Assembly (NCBI GenBank): GCA_021464245.1
Contig: JADCRB010000001.1
Location: 815,169 to 879,168 of the forward strand
DNA length: 64,000 nucleotides
Origin: Carallia brachiata
Taxonomy: Eukaryota > Streptophyta > Magnoliopsida > Malpighiales > Rhizophoraceae
Reading direction: 5' to 3'
Shown: in pieces, positions 36,079 through 48,369 of the stretch
Position numbering within the stretch: the stretch's first letter is position 1
How the letters are laid out: every line of letters begins with the position of its first letter
Notes under the pieces: model-generated
What the model saw: only the letters and a program-made list of their open reading frames with translations
The model's database searches: none
Told to the model about the DNA's origin: nothing
Program-made: the position numbers and the translations under genes

Positions 36079-38043
36079 ATGTGCTTTATTGTTTCTGAAG
36101 GTGGCGAACCAAAGAGGCTCAGAGGAGTACATCAGGTACCCTCCTGCTACAGATAGCGGCGATGCTGACGAGGAAGAAGAGGGGTACAGTACACAAGAAC
36201 TGGCACTGCCAACGCCGCCGCCGCCACCACCACCGGGGCCGTCCTCCTCACAATTCCTTCGTTTACAACAATTGAATCTACCCATGAATCAATTGGAGGT
36301 GGTGGCGACGCAATCACAAAGGCCATCCATGTTCTCTGGCTACAGCAGCAGAGGAGGAGAGATGACCACAGTGGTCTCGGGTCAACAGAGGGCCAGTGAC
36401 TTCTTGGGGAGTGGGTACGGGCCGCTGGTTGGTTTGGGAGGTGCAATAACATCAAGTTTTGGCCTTGTTTTGCCATCTACGACAACTACTCCAGCTGCTG
36501 CTAGCTCTTCTGGGGTGGTTTATACATCTTCTTATCCTTTTTCTAGTACTATTTATTCTTCCCCATCCACCAGTAGTACTGATTCTGGTTTGTGGGTTGG
36601 CCAAAAGAGAGGCCGTGAAGAAGGAGACTATGCCGGTGGTGCACCACGATCGATGGAGTTGACTAGGGTTCATAAAGGGTTTGTTGAATTCAGAAATTCT
36701 CCTGGAGATTCATCATCATCTTCATCATCATCATCTGGTGCAACTGGTCAGTTCATTTTAAAACTACCAATTTTATGTTTCTTTTGTTTTTTCTTTTTTT
36801 TGTTCTTTTTTTTTTTTTAACTTAGTGAGAATTTAATCCCTCGTCCAACCACCGTTTTGTTTTTTCTTACAGAATCTAAATGTTATTGCATGCGTTATTA
36901 AAGATTTTGTTCTCGTCTTGGTCCAGAAGCAGGGTTTTAGAAATGGGTTCAATTATACGGACTGGAAAAACCGACAGGAAACCCAGAAAATTCCAATATT
37001 TTAATGAAACCAGAATCTGGTGTCATCTAGAAACAAGCAATGGAACAGTGTAACAACGACATACTAAAAGAATACAATTTAGCATCTCAATTCACTTGGC
37101 TTGAAAGCAATATTGTATTCCTTAGTTCTACAAGTTATTATTATTTTTCCTCACAATTTCTTGTCTTTATTGCTCAATTACAGTAGCCCAAGAAGCGGGC
37201 GTATCATATATAGTCCCCAGCCCAACAGCCACCGCAACTGCCGTCACCTCCCCCACCACCACCACCTTGTCAGCGTCATCGACGTCTACAGAAACGGCAT
37301 CCTATGAAGAAACCGGAGAGCGAAGAAGAAGATACAGAGGGGTGAGGCAGAGGCCGTGGGGTAAATGGGCGGCGGAGATACGCGATCCCCATAAGGCAGC
37401 AAGAGTCTGGCTAGGCACATTTGATACTGCGGAAGCAGCCGCCAGAGCCTACGACGAGGCTGCTTTGAGATTCCGAGGTAGCAGAGCTAAATTAAACTTC
37501 CCCGAAAATGTCAGGTTAATGCCACCACCACCAGCACCACCACCTTCAGCGCAAAATGTGGCCGGCGGGTCCCAAATGACCATTGCTTCTCCTCAGCCGC
37601 CACCGCTGCCGTCTCATTATTTACAGGCAATCCCATCTCTAGCAGCACAAACATCGCAGTTTCAACAGCCATCACAACCATCGATGTTTCAGTCTCAGGC
37701 TGATATTGTCAGAGACTACTGGGACTACTGCCAGTTCTTGCAGAGCGCCGGTGGGGAGTTTCACGGCCAGCCGCAGCCTTCAAGCTTGGTCGAGCAGTAT
37801 TTGCATAGCTCTCAGACGGCTACTCTACAATCAAATGTATCACTGTCTTCATCGGCCTCAGCTTCTTCACATGCAGCATCCTCTGTATCATCATCCTCAG
37901 CCTCTGCTTCATTTCCTCTGCTTTTCGCTGGTCAGCAACTGGGCTATTTCCGGCAACCTCAAAATCCCGACGAGGCTACCGGTTCTGATTTTCCCGGTCC
38001 GCCGTGGTCACATTCTAGTCATTATCCTTCCTCTACTGGTTAA
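36079..38043 (+). CDS. AP2/ERF transcription factor, group X (ABR1/ERF110-like)
   Basis: Nuclear DNA-binding factor with one AP2 domain. Exon 1 runs to 36746 (donor GTCAGT), exon 2 is 37184-38043 (acceptor TTACAG); the join keeps frame. The AP2 domain is at about 37334-37513 ([19 protein letters not shown] then [14 protein letters not shown]), with the WAAEIRD Ala and Asp typical of ERF-type GCC-box binders. The N-terminus has an LKVANQ motif as in Arabidopsis ABR1/ERF110-type proteins (which begin MC-x-LKVANQ), then acidic, poly-Pro and poly-Ser stretches; the C-terminus is rich in Ser, Gln and Pro. About 505 codons from the KVANQ end. The start is uncertain: ATG-TGC-TTT at 36079 is out of frame with LKVANQ, so either an indel disturbed the start or an upstream exon supplies it. 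Relatives act in ABA, ethylene and wound responses. Confidence 0.85.
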
Positions 38044-41000
38044 AAACTGATTTTACATTTTTTTAGTTTCTTTTTTTTTTGGGTTGGGGGGGGGAGGAAT
38101 TCGGACTAATTTCTTGTTAATTAGTTTCTTGCATTTTTTTTTGTTTTTTTTCTGTTATTTTTATTTGGATGTAGAATTGGTTCTAAATTTTCTTTTTTCT
38201 TAATAATAGGGGGGATTATTTGTACCAAAAAAATAGAAGGAAAGAAGAAGAGGGCATTATGGCATGTAAAGTTGAAATGAAAGATAAAAAAACAAAGATG
38301 CATTTAGGAATAGGTTTTTAAAGAAAAGATTGATGTTCACACTTTCTATGTATTATTCTATAGATAGAATGATGTGAAACTGATCAAAGCTGTCCACTAT
38401 ATGCTTCACATAAAGCTTCCGTGTTCAAGAATCCTACAAAGTTTGATATGTTGTGATTTATTAACAGCTTTAACTTTTTGAGTTACCTAATTTTTAAAGA
38501 ATATATCTGAGCCTTTTATGACCTATACAGGGGTATTGAATTTAAATGATAGTATTGTTGTTCCTAATATATAACTACATAGATTATTTTGATACAAGTA
38601 AAAAATAATACTATCAAATATTTACAGTTATCGTTTATTATTATGATCATAGTTATAGACGTGCAACTAATAGTTATTATGCTTTTAGATGATTATGTTT
38701 TGTCTAGGACTTTTAATCCATGTGGCTGTTGGTATTTTGACCATTAGACTTAATGCCGATCACGTTACAAAACAAAGCTGAATCTGTGGTTGCTATTTTC
38801 CTGCAAGTTTAATCTGTGGGGGCCGCCCACCACACGGAAGAGCGTTTGCATGTGATAATGGATCTTTTAATTAATTTTCTACTGCATCTATATTAGGAAG
38901 TGGAGTTTAGGTGGATCGGACAAATTGGGTATGATTTGATTACATATTAGTGTGTTTGGATAGAGGAGAACAGTGAAGGATAGAGAAGGATAAAAAAGAA
39001 AGTTTGATGAAAAATAAGTTGTTTGAATTAGTAGAAAAAGTTATAAAAAAAATAATGAGGGAAAAAAAAGAAAAATAAGTAATAATTTGTAATAGAAAAT
39101 ATTATGAAGAAAATAAATTATTTAAATAGATGAAGAAATTATAAAGAAAAAAAATAATTAAAAAAATAAATAAAAAATTATAAAAAATTATGAAAAAAAT
39201 AAATTATTTAGATAAAAAAATTAAAAAATAATAAAATAATAATTATGTTTTTTTTTTTATCTCTCTGAAGAAAAGAAAGTTCTCCAACCAGCGGAAATTT
39301 CCTACTTTCCCACCAAACAATTGTGCTCCAGTCGACGCCGTACCGATCAAGGATTAACATTAAAGAAAATCACAAATGGTCAACGTCGATATCTTGTCTT
39401 TTCTCAAAAAAAAAAACGTCGATATCTTGTCATATTTATTCTTGGATATGGCTCTAGGTTTCGCTTACGACCTCTGACGTTTGCTTCATCTGAAATAGCA
39501 TAGTTTATTTCTTGAGGTAGTAGAGTACTTGTGAGTCAATGTATTTTCATGCTGCATATTTTGGATTCAAATTTTTATATATGTGCTCTTCTCTAGTTGA
39601 TTGGTATTAGGGATCATTTTGAATGTAAGCAGTAATGTGCAGCGTTAGTCTCAGATTCACTCATTAGGACTTTAATGGTAAAGTCACATTCAGTTTCATT
39701 GGTATTTGAGAGGTGGATCGGCTCCTTTGAAATTGTTGAACGAATTTCAAATAAACAGGAGTTACTTTAATCCAAACTTAAAAACTCGATAACTGACTCG
39801 TCCAATAAGATTTTTTTTATTAAAAACGAAAACAAACATAGTTTCAATTAATTTATTAATGGTTGTTTTTCCGTTAAAATATTGACCACATGTGGTAGAA
39901 CAATCTTCACTTTCAATTTTCAGTCTAGAATTCGATCCTTATGTTTCTAAAAACTATATATGCATATACATTTTGACCATATGATATAATTGCTTGTACT
40001 TGAAAATTTTGTAGTTCCCAACTTCTGTTTTTCCATGTCGTGGTGCGGTCAAACAAAAGAAGAGTATGGTGGTGTCCGCCAAACTTGACCCTCTTTGAGT
40101 TGAGCAATTAATGGCTTGCCTACGATGAAACTTGTGGATACGTTCTTAGAGACCAAGCCAAAAGAATGAAACTTTTAAAAAGCCAAATTTTCTAAGTTTG
40201 ACACAAACAAAATTAGATTTAGTATAATTTGCATGAGTTTATAATATATTTTTTTAAAACAAGATCTAATAAAAACGATCTATGTTATCATTGTATTAAA
40301 CTAATGAGTTTAAATCATAATAAATTAAAATTTCTTCAGTCAAAATTTTGTAGTAGTCAAAATTTAAATTTTTATTTTAAAAGACTCAAATTTTAATTTT
40401 AAAAACGAGAAAATAATTATACCATGTAATTTATAATTCCATAAACTTGTTAATAAACAAAAAATACAATTAAATTAACTCTAGAGAATTGATTCTCCAC
40501 CAATTAACAAACAAAAAAAAAAAAAGAGCGAGAATGAAAAGTAATAAAACTACGATTTACACGTTCTTCTTGATTTTGACGCCAAAAGCACAAAAAGCCG
40601 AAAAAAGATTAGCGACGATGAGGTTAAAGTTAAAGCTAAAATCATTGCTTCAGTTAAAATCATAATCCTTTTTGACACTTGACTCATAAGCACATGTCCA
40701 TTTGTTACTGGCATGCCGAAAACAATTAGTTTCCTCTAACACTAAAAACGTGTGTAATTGCCGACATGTCTTCTTTCTGGATTCTCCTTCTTCTGAGAGT
40801 TTAAACTACAGTCGATGGTTAATTATTAATGTTTAGTTAGAGGACTCTCGCACGTCCCTGTTTCATGTCGGCATCCTAATCAAGGTCACAAATCTTAATC
40901 AAGGCCATTATAGATCAGTCCTATCTATGGTAAAAGCATCAACAACTTTAAAACCATATAGCAAACAACTAACTTTACGTTACTTCTTTGTAGTCTGTAT

Positions 41001-44000
41001 AACATGTAGGACCAACTCGTTTGTTTCACATTGGTTCAACTACATGTTTTATGAGAGCAGCGCACATTGAACAAAACGTGATAGATACAAGAAGACAGTT
41101 TTGTAATTTTCTTACATTTACGTTTATTTATTTGTGGAACCAATTAAAATCTAATTGGTCCAAATCTTTTATTAATTCCATGTTGCTCCCCTTGATACCT
41201 AACTTGTTATTCTTCTTTTGCCCAACTTAATTGAAAGAGCTCAATACATGATTGTATTTTAAGTAAAATCAAAGTGATTACGCAGTCTATTTGATAGTAT
41301 TAAATAATTTATTTATTTGTTTATTTATATTTAAATTTAATAATTTAATTACTTATATCACTTTGATTCTACCAAGTGATTTTCTAATTAAAATAACTAA
41401 CAAATTTTCTAAGTTATTTGCGTGTATTTTTTGGACAAAAGAAAGAAACTATTGATTCCACTTCAAGAATCTAAATTCTAAAAATTAGAAATTTATACTA
41501 TAAAACCATTTATTTTGACCTCAAGTAGCAATTTCGTTTGTCCACGAGTTAGCAATATCAGTTCTTTATTACCTAAAAAAACAAAAATTCAACACTTAAG
41601 GGCTTATGTACCTGAATTTCGGTGACTAAAATTTAAATCTTGGTGTTGCGAAACACACCTGTGAGAAGATGTTGTGCATCCTCTATTAACATACACATCC
41701 ATGTAAAACTATGGATCAAACCTTAAGTTTCCGCTTTAATGTTGGGATTTTATAGAAAGATAGAATTATTCTATTACATAAGTCGTGACCTAACGAATTT
41801 TTTTTAATGAAAAAAAAAATGTAATTATGGTGGGGACGTGGATTACGTGAGATTGAAGAATACGACTCGAAGCCATGGATCAAGTCCGTCGCTTTCTCGT
41901 CCCACGAAGAATCAGAATGTCTTTTTACCAATTGCTAAGGTCAGATCGCACTTGGAAAACACATGACGGGGTGCCTTTTTTTTTTTAAGGGTCCAGAGAA
42001 ATCAAAAATGTCTATAAAGTGATTATACACAAGAAAAAATTGACAAATTTTTTTAAATTAAATATAAATATATTTAATATTATTTTAAATATACTTAATG
42101 TTATTTAAATATATTTTATTTAATTCAAATATGGATTTAAAAAACTTTCATGCCTATGCATCAATTTTTTTGTATCCTCTCAATTTTTTTTTAAAAATTA
42201 GGATTAAAATAAAGATCAATTAGATTGGGTCAAACATCTTTTATCGCCACGTGTGGCCACGATGACGCGAGAGATGAGGCAAACGATGGGCGAGCCTCGT
42301 CAGATACGTGAAGGAGAGCGGAGCAGACGTGTACGGCTACCGTGATCTTGAGCGCTTTGTATTTTGACACGTGTTACACCTCCGATTCAGACAAATAAAT
42401 AATGTTCGGCCGTTACTCGTGGCCGATCTGTCATGGGAGTGAGCAGCAATAATTAATTTAAAGAAAAAACTTTGTTCGGTAGGTAATTTTATAGTCCTTA
42501 TAAAGTTTAATTTAATATTCAACTATTTACATTATTTTATTATTATTTAAATAAAATTACCTAATATTATTCTTAATTGAAAGAAGTGATCAAAATATCA
42601 AAAAAAAAAATGTTAATATAAGCAATCACAGATTTACAATAAGTTCCGTGTTTGTTCACCTAAACAACTTTGGACATCTAAAAATGACAATAATATTTAA
42701 CCAAAAAATAATAATAACAATATAACACATAATTGAGGATTTATGCTGTTCTTTTTTCAGATTCAATTTAATTATATATTTATAGCTATTAGTGGCAATT
42801 ACCATGATGTATAGGAGCTGCAAATTGTATTACAACTACCTTAGGTCTATATGTTTAGGAAAAAAAATCTTAGGCCTGTGATTTTGCTCCGTTGAGATTT
42901 TTTATGAATAATATTTGCACAATTATCATATGCCGTTGAAATCTTGACTCTGTTATTGCCCATAGGACAAAATATAAAGCATGAGAGTCCTTACAAATTG
43001 ATTATTATAAATCAAGTTTCAATATTGAGTCATATGCTCTGATACAAGCCCTAGTTGGATTTTAACAATGCACATAACCCAACATGTGAAAATATGATTG
43101 AGTTGGTCAGCCACTTTCTTCTCTTACTTTTTTGTTTCCCTGCCACGAAAAAATGGTCCATTTAATTTAATTTTACATGGCTTTTGTCTTTTTATAATAT
43201 TTTTTAAAAGAAAATTAGCACTCCGTGGAATGTTGTTGTTAAGACTTAAAATTCTTGCTCCTGATCAACTGGAATCTGTCTGGGTTGGTATGGATAGGAT
43301 ACCAATTGTCCTAAGCTTTGAATTAGAAATCCATCACGTACCCCTGAGCATGATAGATAAAAAGTTAAAAAAAAAAAAAGGACAGCAATCCACTGAGTAT
43401 TATCAAATATTCATATTTTTTTTTCCTAGTAGAAGAAATGACAACCCATTATTGAACAGAAAAGCATATGAGAGAGAGAAGACTAAAATTTAAATCTCAA
43501 AATTTTTAATTAAAAATAATTTCAACTAAATTAGATACTTTGTATCTAATAATCTTATGATATTATCAAAGCCATGAGTAGCTGTGGTCTTCATGGGTTT
43601 GGTTTATGTCCTGTTGGTACATGACATTAGTCCTTGCCCTAGCGAGTAAGTGGACACGAAGTCAAAATGTGCTCAGGGATCAGGTTAGCTTGGGTACCCT
43701 ACATTTAGAGTAAGAGAAACTGACAGCAACCCAATTGAGGGTCAGCTCACACCCATCAGTGGCTATAATTGAGTTTTGCTTTCTCTGGGAAATGACCGAA
43801 ACCAAACTTCTTTGGTTGATCAAGAGAGTTTAAGTAAATGAAGAAACTAATGGTCTTCCATCATGCTGCTTTATTGCTGCCCACTAGTGAAAATGAATGG
43901 TCCCAAACCGGGTTTAAATTTGGATTCCGATCTTGATCTCTATGTTGTTTGCTAGGAATTAGTTGGTCCTTGGATTTTATGATTTTCATGGAGCAACTTT

Positions 44001-46562
44001 ATATGGTTTCACCTGCGGTTACATAGTTCAAACAGTTGCATTACATCTTGCTTAAATGTAAACGATCTGACCTATTCTAAAAAGCGTGTTGAATTGTTCA
44101 AAGTTAAATGCTTCTTCCACGGTGGACAGTCTTTATCTACGGTTGCGTCTAATTGCTTCTTTGCATTGTCCATAGCGATTTCTGCCCAGCAAATTTCCCC
44201 GACCTATTTATACTTTGATTCTTATGAGTCTCGAACATAAACAATCAAAGACATTTCTTTTGTCGGCTTTTGGAGAGAGTTAAATTCATACCAAAAAAAA
44301 AAAAATGAAAGAAGGTGTGGTAGGATTCAGACTTCTCATTACGTCCTTAACTAACCAGACCGGCGACTTTTAAAAAAAAAAAAAAAATCAAATCTCTCAG
44401 CACTGTTTCCTTTCAAAATAGACAAATGACCTGGATCACAAAGCCCAACTAAGACAAAATCCAGGCCCATATAAAGGCCCAATTGGTAGGGGTTGAATGT
44501 AGAGGTCATCGGTGCAGGTTAGGGTGAACCAAGGCCAAGTTACGACGAGTCCAGTATTATCCCTTTGATGAAGATCAGTGTTGGCTACAGTCACGGGTTT
44601 AGAATGGTTTTGCAGTTGCACACTGTCTGGACCCTGCGCGGCCTTAGCCTCTTTTTTCCTTGTTCTTTTTGTGAACAGTCTTTGTTCTTCTTCTTCTTCA
44701 TCCCAGTTAATATGTAAATGTAATGCTAGAGATTTCTCGCAATAATACAATTAGTCGAATTCAGGAATTATCTTGCTCGAGTCTTGAAGAGTTTGCTCTC
44801 CTAAGTCTTATTCTGAGAATATTTTGGCATGTGTAATGCTACATAGCCCAATTATTTTCATCTTGGAACCACTAAAGTGATATTGTGGATGAGTAATTTA
44901 TCATAATATTATCACCTATCCATGGAACAAGTAATAAAATTGAATTGAAATATTTATCATTATTCTTTTGATGTTGGGCTAAATATGGAAGGGAAAGTGA
45001 TAAATTAATTATATATGGTGTTACCTTCATCAATGTTATTTTTTAGTGAGGAAAAAAAAGACAGTATTAGGTGGGTCGTGACTTTTATCCCAACATTTAC
45101 CCGATTGTTGATATAGCAGTGTCACGTCAACCATTTTAATATTTTTTAAAAAAAATTATACTATAAATAATATCTAATATTACTCTAAACATATATAGTT
45201 GTGCCTTAAATCTTTATTTTTCTAAAAAAAAAAAAATTGCTAAATTTTGGTAGGGGTCGGGACACAAGTCCCGCCCAATTAATCGTTTTCCAAAAAAAAA
45301 AAAACCAAAAGAACACTTTGCACGTTTTTCAAATTGCACATTCGTTGATGGACTTTGACCAAGGAACAAGACAATGTTTCCGAGGTGTACTAATTGTTCT
45401 AATCCAGTCATCAAAAAGATATTAATCAAAGATCAGCTAGAATGCGGAAAATTGCCTCTTGAATTGGGAATAAAACTGAGAGACTAAAATACTATTTATA
45501 ATATACGAAGAAAATTGAATCCCTCGTTGATGCGGATTTCATTCCTAATCCCATGTGAATTTCTCGTGATCTTAATTTTATTTGTCAACATTAGACTAGG
45601 TCGACGTAATTTGAAAAAGAGAGTTTACTTCTTTGTTTTGGAAGCATTTTATCGCCGTTATGACTAAATCCCTCGTCGACGAGGATTTCGTTTCCACCAA
45701 ATGAAAAATGGACCACTATCACTTGAGTATAGGCTAGAGAGGTACAATTAAGAACGCAAATTTGTCTTGTAATTCTAATTAATTGTTTTATAAAAAACAA
45801 AAAAATTTTGATTGGTGAATGAGATAATTATTGGATGACAATTCTAAATAGAGGAGATACCTTTATCTAATTATTATTATTATTATTTAGCATACTAGTT
45901 ACATGTTATTAAGCTATTATAGTCTTTATGTAATAAGTCAATCAGAATTTGGGAACCTTATTATATGATTTATTTTGACACCTAAAACTCACTTCAAAAA
46001 GACACCTTAAAAAAAAAAAAAGGATTCATTTTCTTTTTAACTGGATATTACAATCGGCGTATAGCTTTAACTCCTTGTTTGGAACAAGGAATTTCTTTCA
46101 AGTGGGAAGGAATCAAAAAGATTCGGTACACCTCTCTTCTTTAAAAACAATGGATGAAGAGAGGAAAGAGGTGAGGCCGAGGCCCAGGCCCAGGGTACTC
46201 CTTTTCTTGGACCTCACCAATATTTGTTCCCCTTCTTTTGGGGGAAAGTTGGTTGTCCTCAGACCCAAAAAAAAAAAAAAGGCTTGTCCGAGTGGACGAC
46301 TTTCGTAATTTTTTTTATTTTAATTTTTTACGTGAAATTATCTTTATATCTCTCTTTAATTTTTTTTATTTTTTACTTTAAAAGAAAAATTCAGTATTAT
46401 AACACTTATTATTATCTTTTTTCTTAGTTTTCACTCATTTTCAAACACAATATTTTAAATATTTTTTCTTTTTTATTATATTTTTCTAAACACAAGAATG
46501 ATGAAATACATTCTTTTTTTTTTGCCTACATCCATTCCTTATAAGTTCATTCTTCCTACGTT

Positions 46563-46566
<4 letters not shown>
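38044..46566. other. Long intergenic region
   Basis: AT-rich DNA after the ERF gene (the first few hundred bases are its likely 3' UTR, with a G-run near 38083-38095). It contains a purine-rich low-complexity block at about 38945-39260, opening with a GTGTTTGGAT word also seen near 8069, and many homopolymer runs. No convincing coding sequence, RNA gene or complete transposon was recognised. Confidence 0.45.
42246..42375. promoter_or_regulatory. GC-richer patch with two CACGTG cores
   Basis: Within AT-rich DNA this patch has CCACGTGTGG (about 42247) and GACACGTGTT (about 42366). Both contain the CACGTG core bound by plant bZIP and bHLH factors (ABRE/G-box). No gene is recognised next to it, so any role is guesswork. 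Confidence 0.25.

Positions 46567-46607
<41 letters not shown>
46567..46607. repeat. (CT)n microsatellite
   Basis: About twenty uninterrupted CT units followed by T-rich sequence. Confidence 0.9.
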
Positions 46608-46610
<3 letters not shown>

Positions 46611-47179
46611 TTTTTTTTTTTTCAAACAGAGGCTAAAGTTTGGCAATTAAAATAATGTTAATCAGATTATCAGTTCACATGGGCCCAGGCTTTCCCTGTG
46701 TGAACTCTTCGATGTGGCAAGTAATGCGAGGAAGGGAATTGTTTTTTTTTTTCCTATCTTCTCTTCTTTGTTATAGAAAGTAATGATGATACCTAATTGG
46801 CCCGTCAAGAAAAATTGAGCTACACAATAATTGAACTTCTACACAAAACTTTTAAAAGAGCTGAATTTAAGTTTTTTTTTTTTTTTTGATTTATAAGGAG
46901 ACCTATTAAACATATGAAAAAAAGAGAAAATGAGATTGGTGAGAGTTAAACCCCAACTTAGAGATTGAAGAGAATTCTTCTCAATCACGAGAATAAATAC
47001 TCAACCTCTAACTTTTAGTGAGTTCGAGTTTAATCGTCGGCCAGTTTCCAATTGCGCCATGCTGTTTAATGTTAACCCATTGGTAAAAACTAGGCAAAAG
47101 CACACGAGGGCACGGTAGATGTTGGCAGCACGGATCCAAACCGTGCGGGCCAGATTTGATGGTATGGGCTTTGAGCCTA

Positions 47180-47760
47180 TATCTAGAACCCGAAACGACA
47201 GAAGCCCAACCGACATGTCTTAAGGGCCAAGGGTTTTATGCGTGCGTTGGCTTCGTTCGCATTCGTCCGTTTTCCGGCGAGCTCCGGCCGTCGAACCACC
47301 GACGCTGCATTGAATCTCCATCTAAAACATGAATAAGCATCGACGGTACGAGGTAATTCGGAATCAAAAGCAATGGAAAAAAAAAAAAAAGAAATAAAAA
47401 CAGAACCAAACCCCGCCGCATTAATCGTTTGGCCCCACCACTGGACGTCGCCGGCTAAACCACGCCCTTCCAAGCGGCGGCCACGACATTCAGGACCCAA
47501 CTCAGCTGATCTCAACATTGAATCAGAAACGAAATATCGGAAACCCCAGAAACACAAAACCCATTTGTTCTAATCCGCCAGCATCTCCAGGCGACGGCAG
47601 CAGCCGCGACAACCGGTGACGGCTATGGCTGCAACCAGCCTAAAAAAAAATGCCACAATAGGGCGGCGTCGCATTTCGTAGGCAGCGGCGCCATCAACTA
47701 TACAATCCAGGACCAAGATTCTTGTTTTTAAAGGTTCGGTCTCCTTAAATTCCAACTCAA
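47180..47760. other. GC-richer island of unknown nature
   Basis: About 580 bp with far higher GC content than its surroundings and overlapping open frames on both strands (up to 124 codons on the minus strand). None resembles a family I know, and low-complexity A runs interrupt them. It could be an old promoter or 5' UTR region, a gene remnant or a transposon piece. Confidence 0.3.
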
Positions 47761-48276
47761 ATGCAAGAACAAAATTCTAATCTTAAGTTGTTTTTATGCA
47801 TGTTTACAGTTAAATAATAAAGATCGCTGAAAACAAAAGTGCAAAATCAAGAATCTTTACCTAATGAAGAAACAACACGGGGGGCATGAATTTTCATGGC
47901 AATCCTGTAGTTTGTCATATGTTCTGTGTCAGTTAACCGCAGGTTTTGTTTTAGTTTTTGGGATCGTTCTGTTTGTCAGTTTCTTTTTTAATTAAAGTGA
48001 ATTCTCTCTCTCTTTTTTTTCCTTGAAAACAAATTTTGTGGAGAGTGAACATAGCTTAAGATATAAACCCTGACAAACAAATAAATATCTTGGGAAAGTT
48101 TTCTCTGAATGGCAAGCACAAACAATGGTTTAATGTTTCTGGGTGGAAACAAGGCCAATATTATACTCCATATATCACATTAGGACCATTTGCAATGGTT
48201 CCTTATGGTAGATGGCTAGCCAATCTGATGATAATAACAATAAATTCCTTGTGCCAAAAACTTGTGATTGTTGTCC

Positions 48277-48284
48277 TATAAATA
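48277..48284 (+). promoter_or_regulatory. TATA box of SCPL pseudogene
   Basis: TATAAATA about 90-110 bases above the two candidate ATGs (48370 and 48388) of the carboxypeptidase-like gene. Confidence 0.5.
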
Positions 48285-48369
48285 GTTCAGTGACCCAAAG
48301 GGAAGAAAACAGAGAGATCCAATTGGCAACTTTTTTTCTTTTAACCATTAAAGAGGCAGGCTTGGCACT

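Noticed and set aside
43098..43493. 131-codon plus-strand frame
   Set aside because: AT-rich composition with Phe and Lys runs from homopolymers; no recognisable motif or promoter.
47183..47557. 124-codon minus-strand frame in the GC-rich island
   Set aside because: No signal, domain or codon-use support; poly-Phe comes from an A-run on the other strand.
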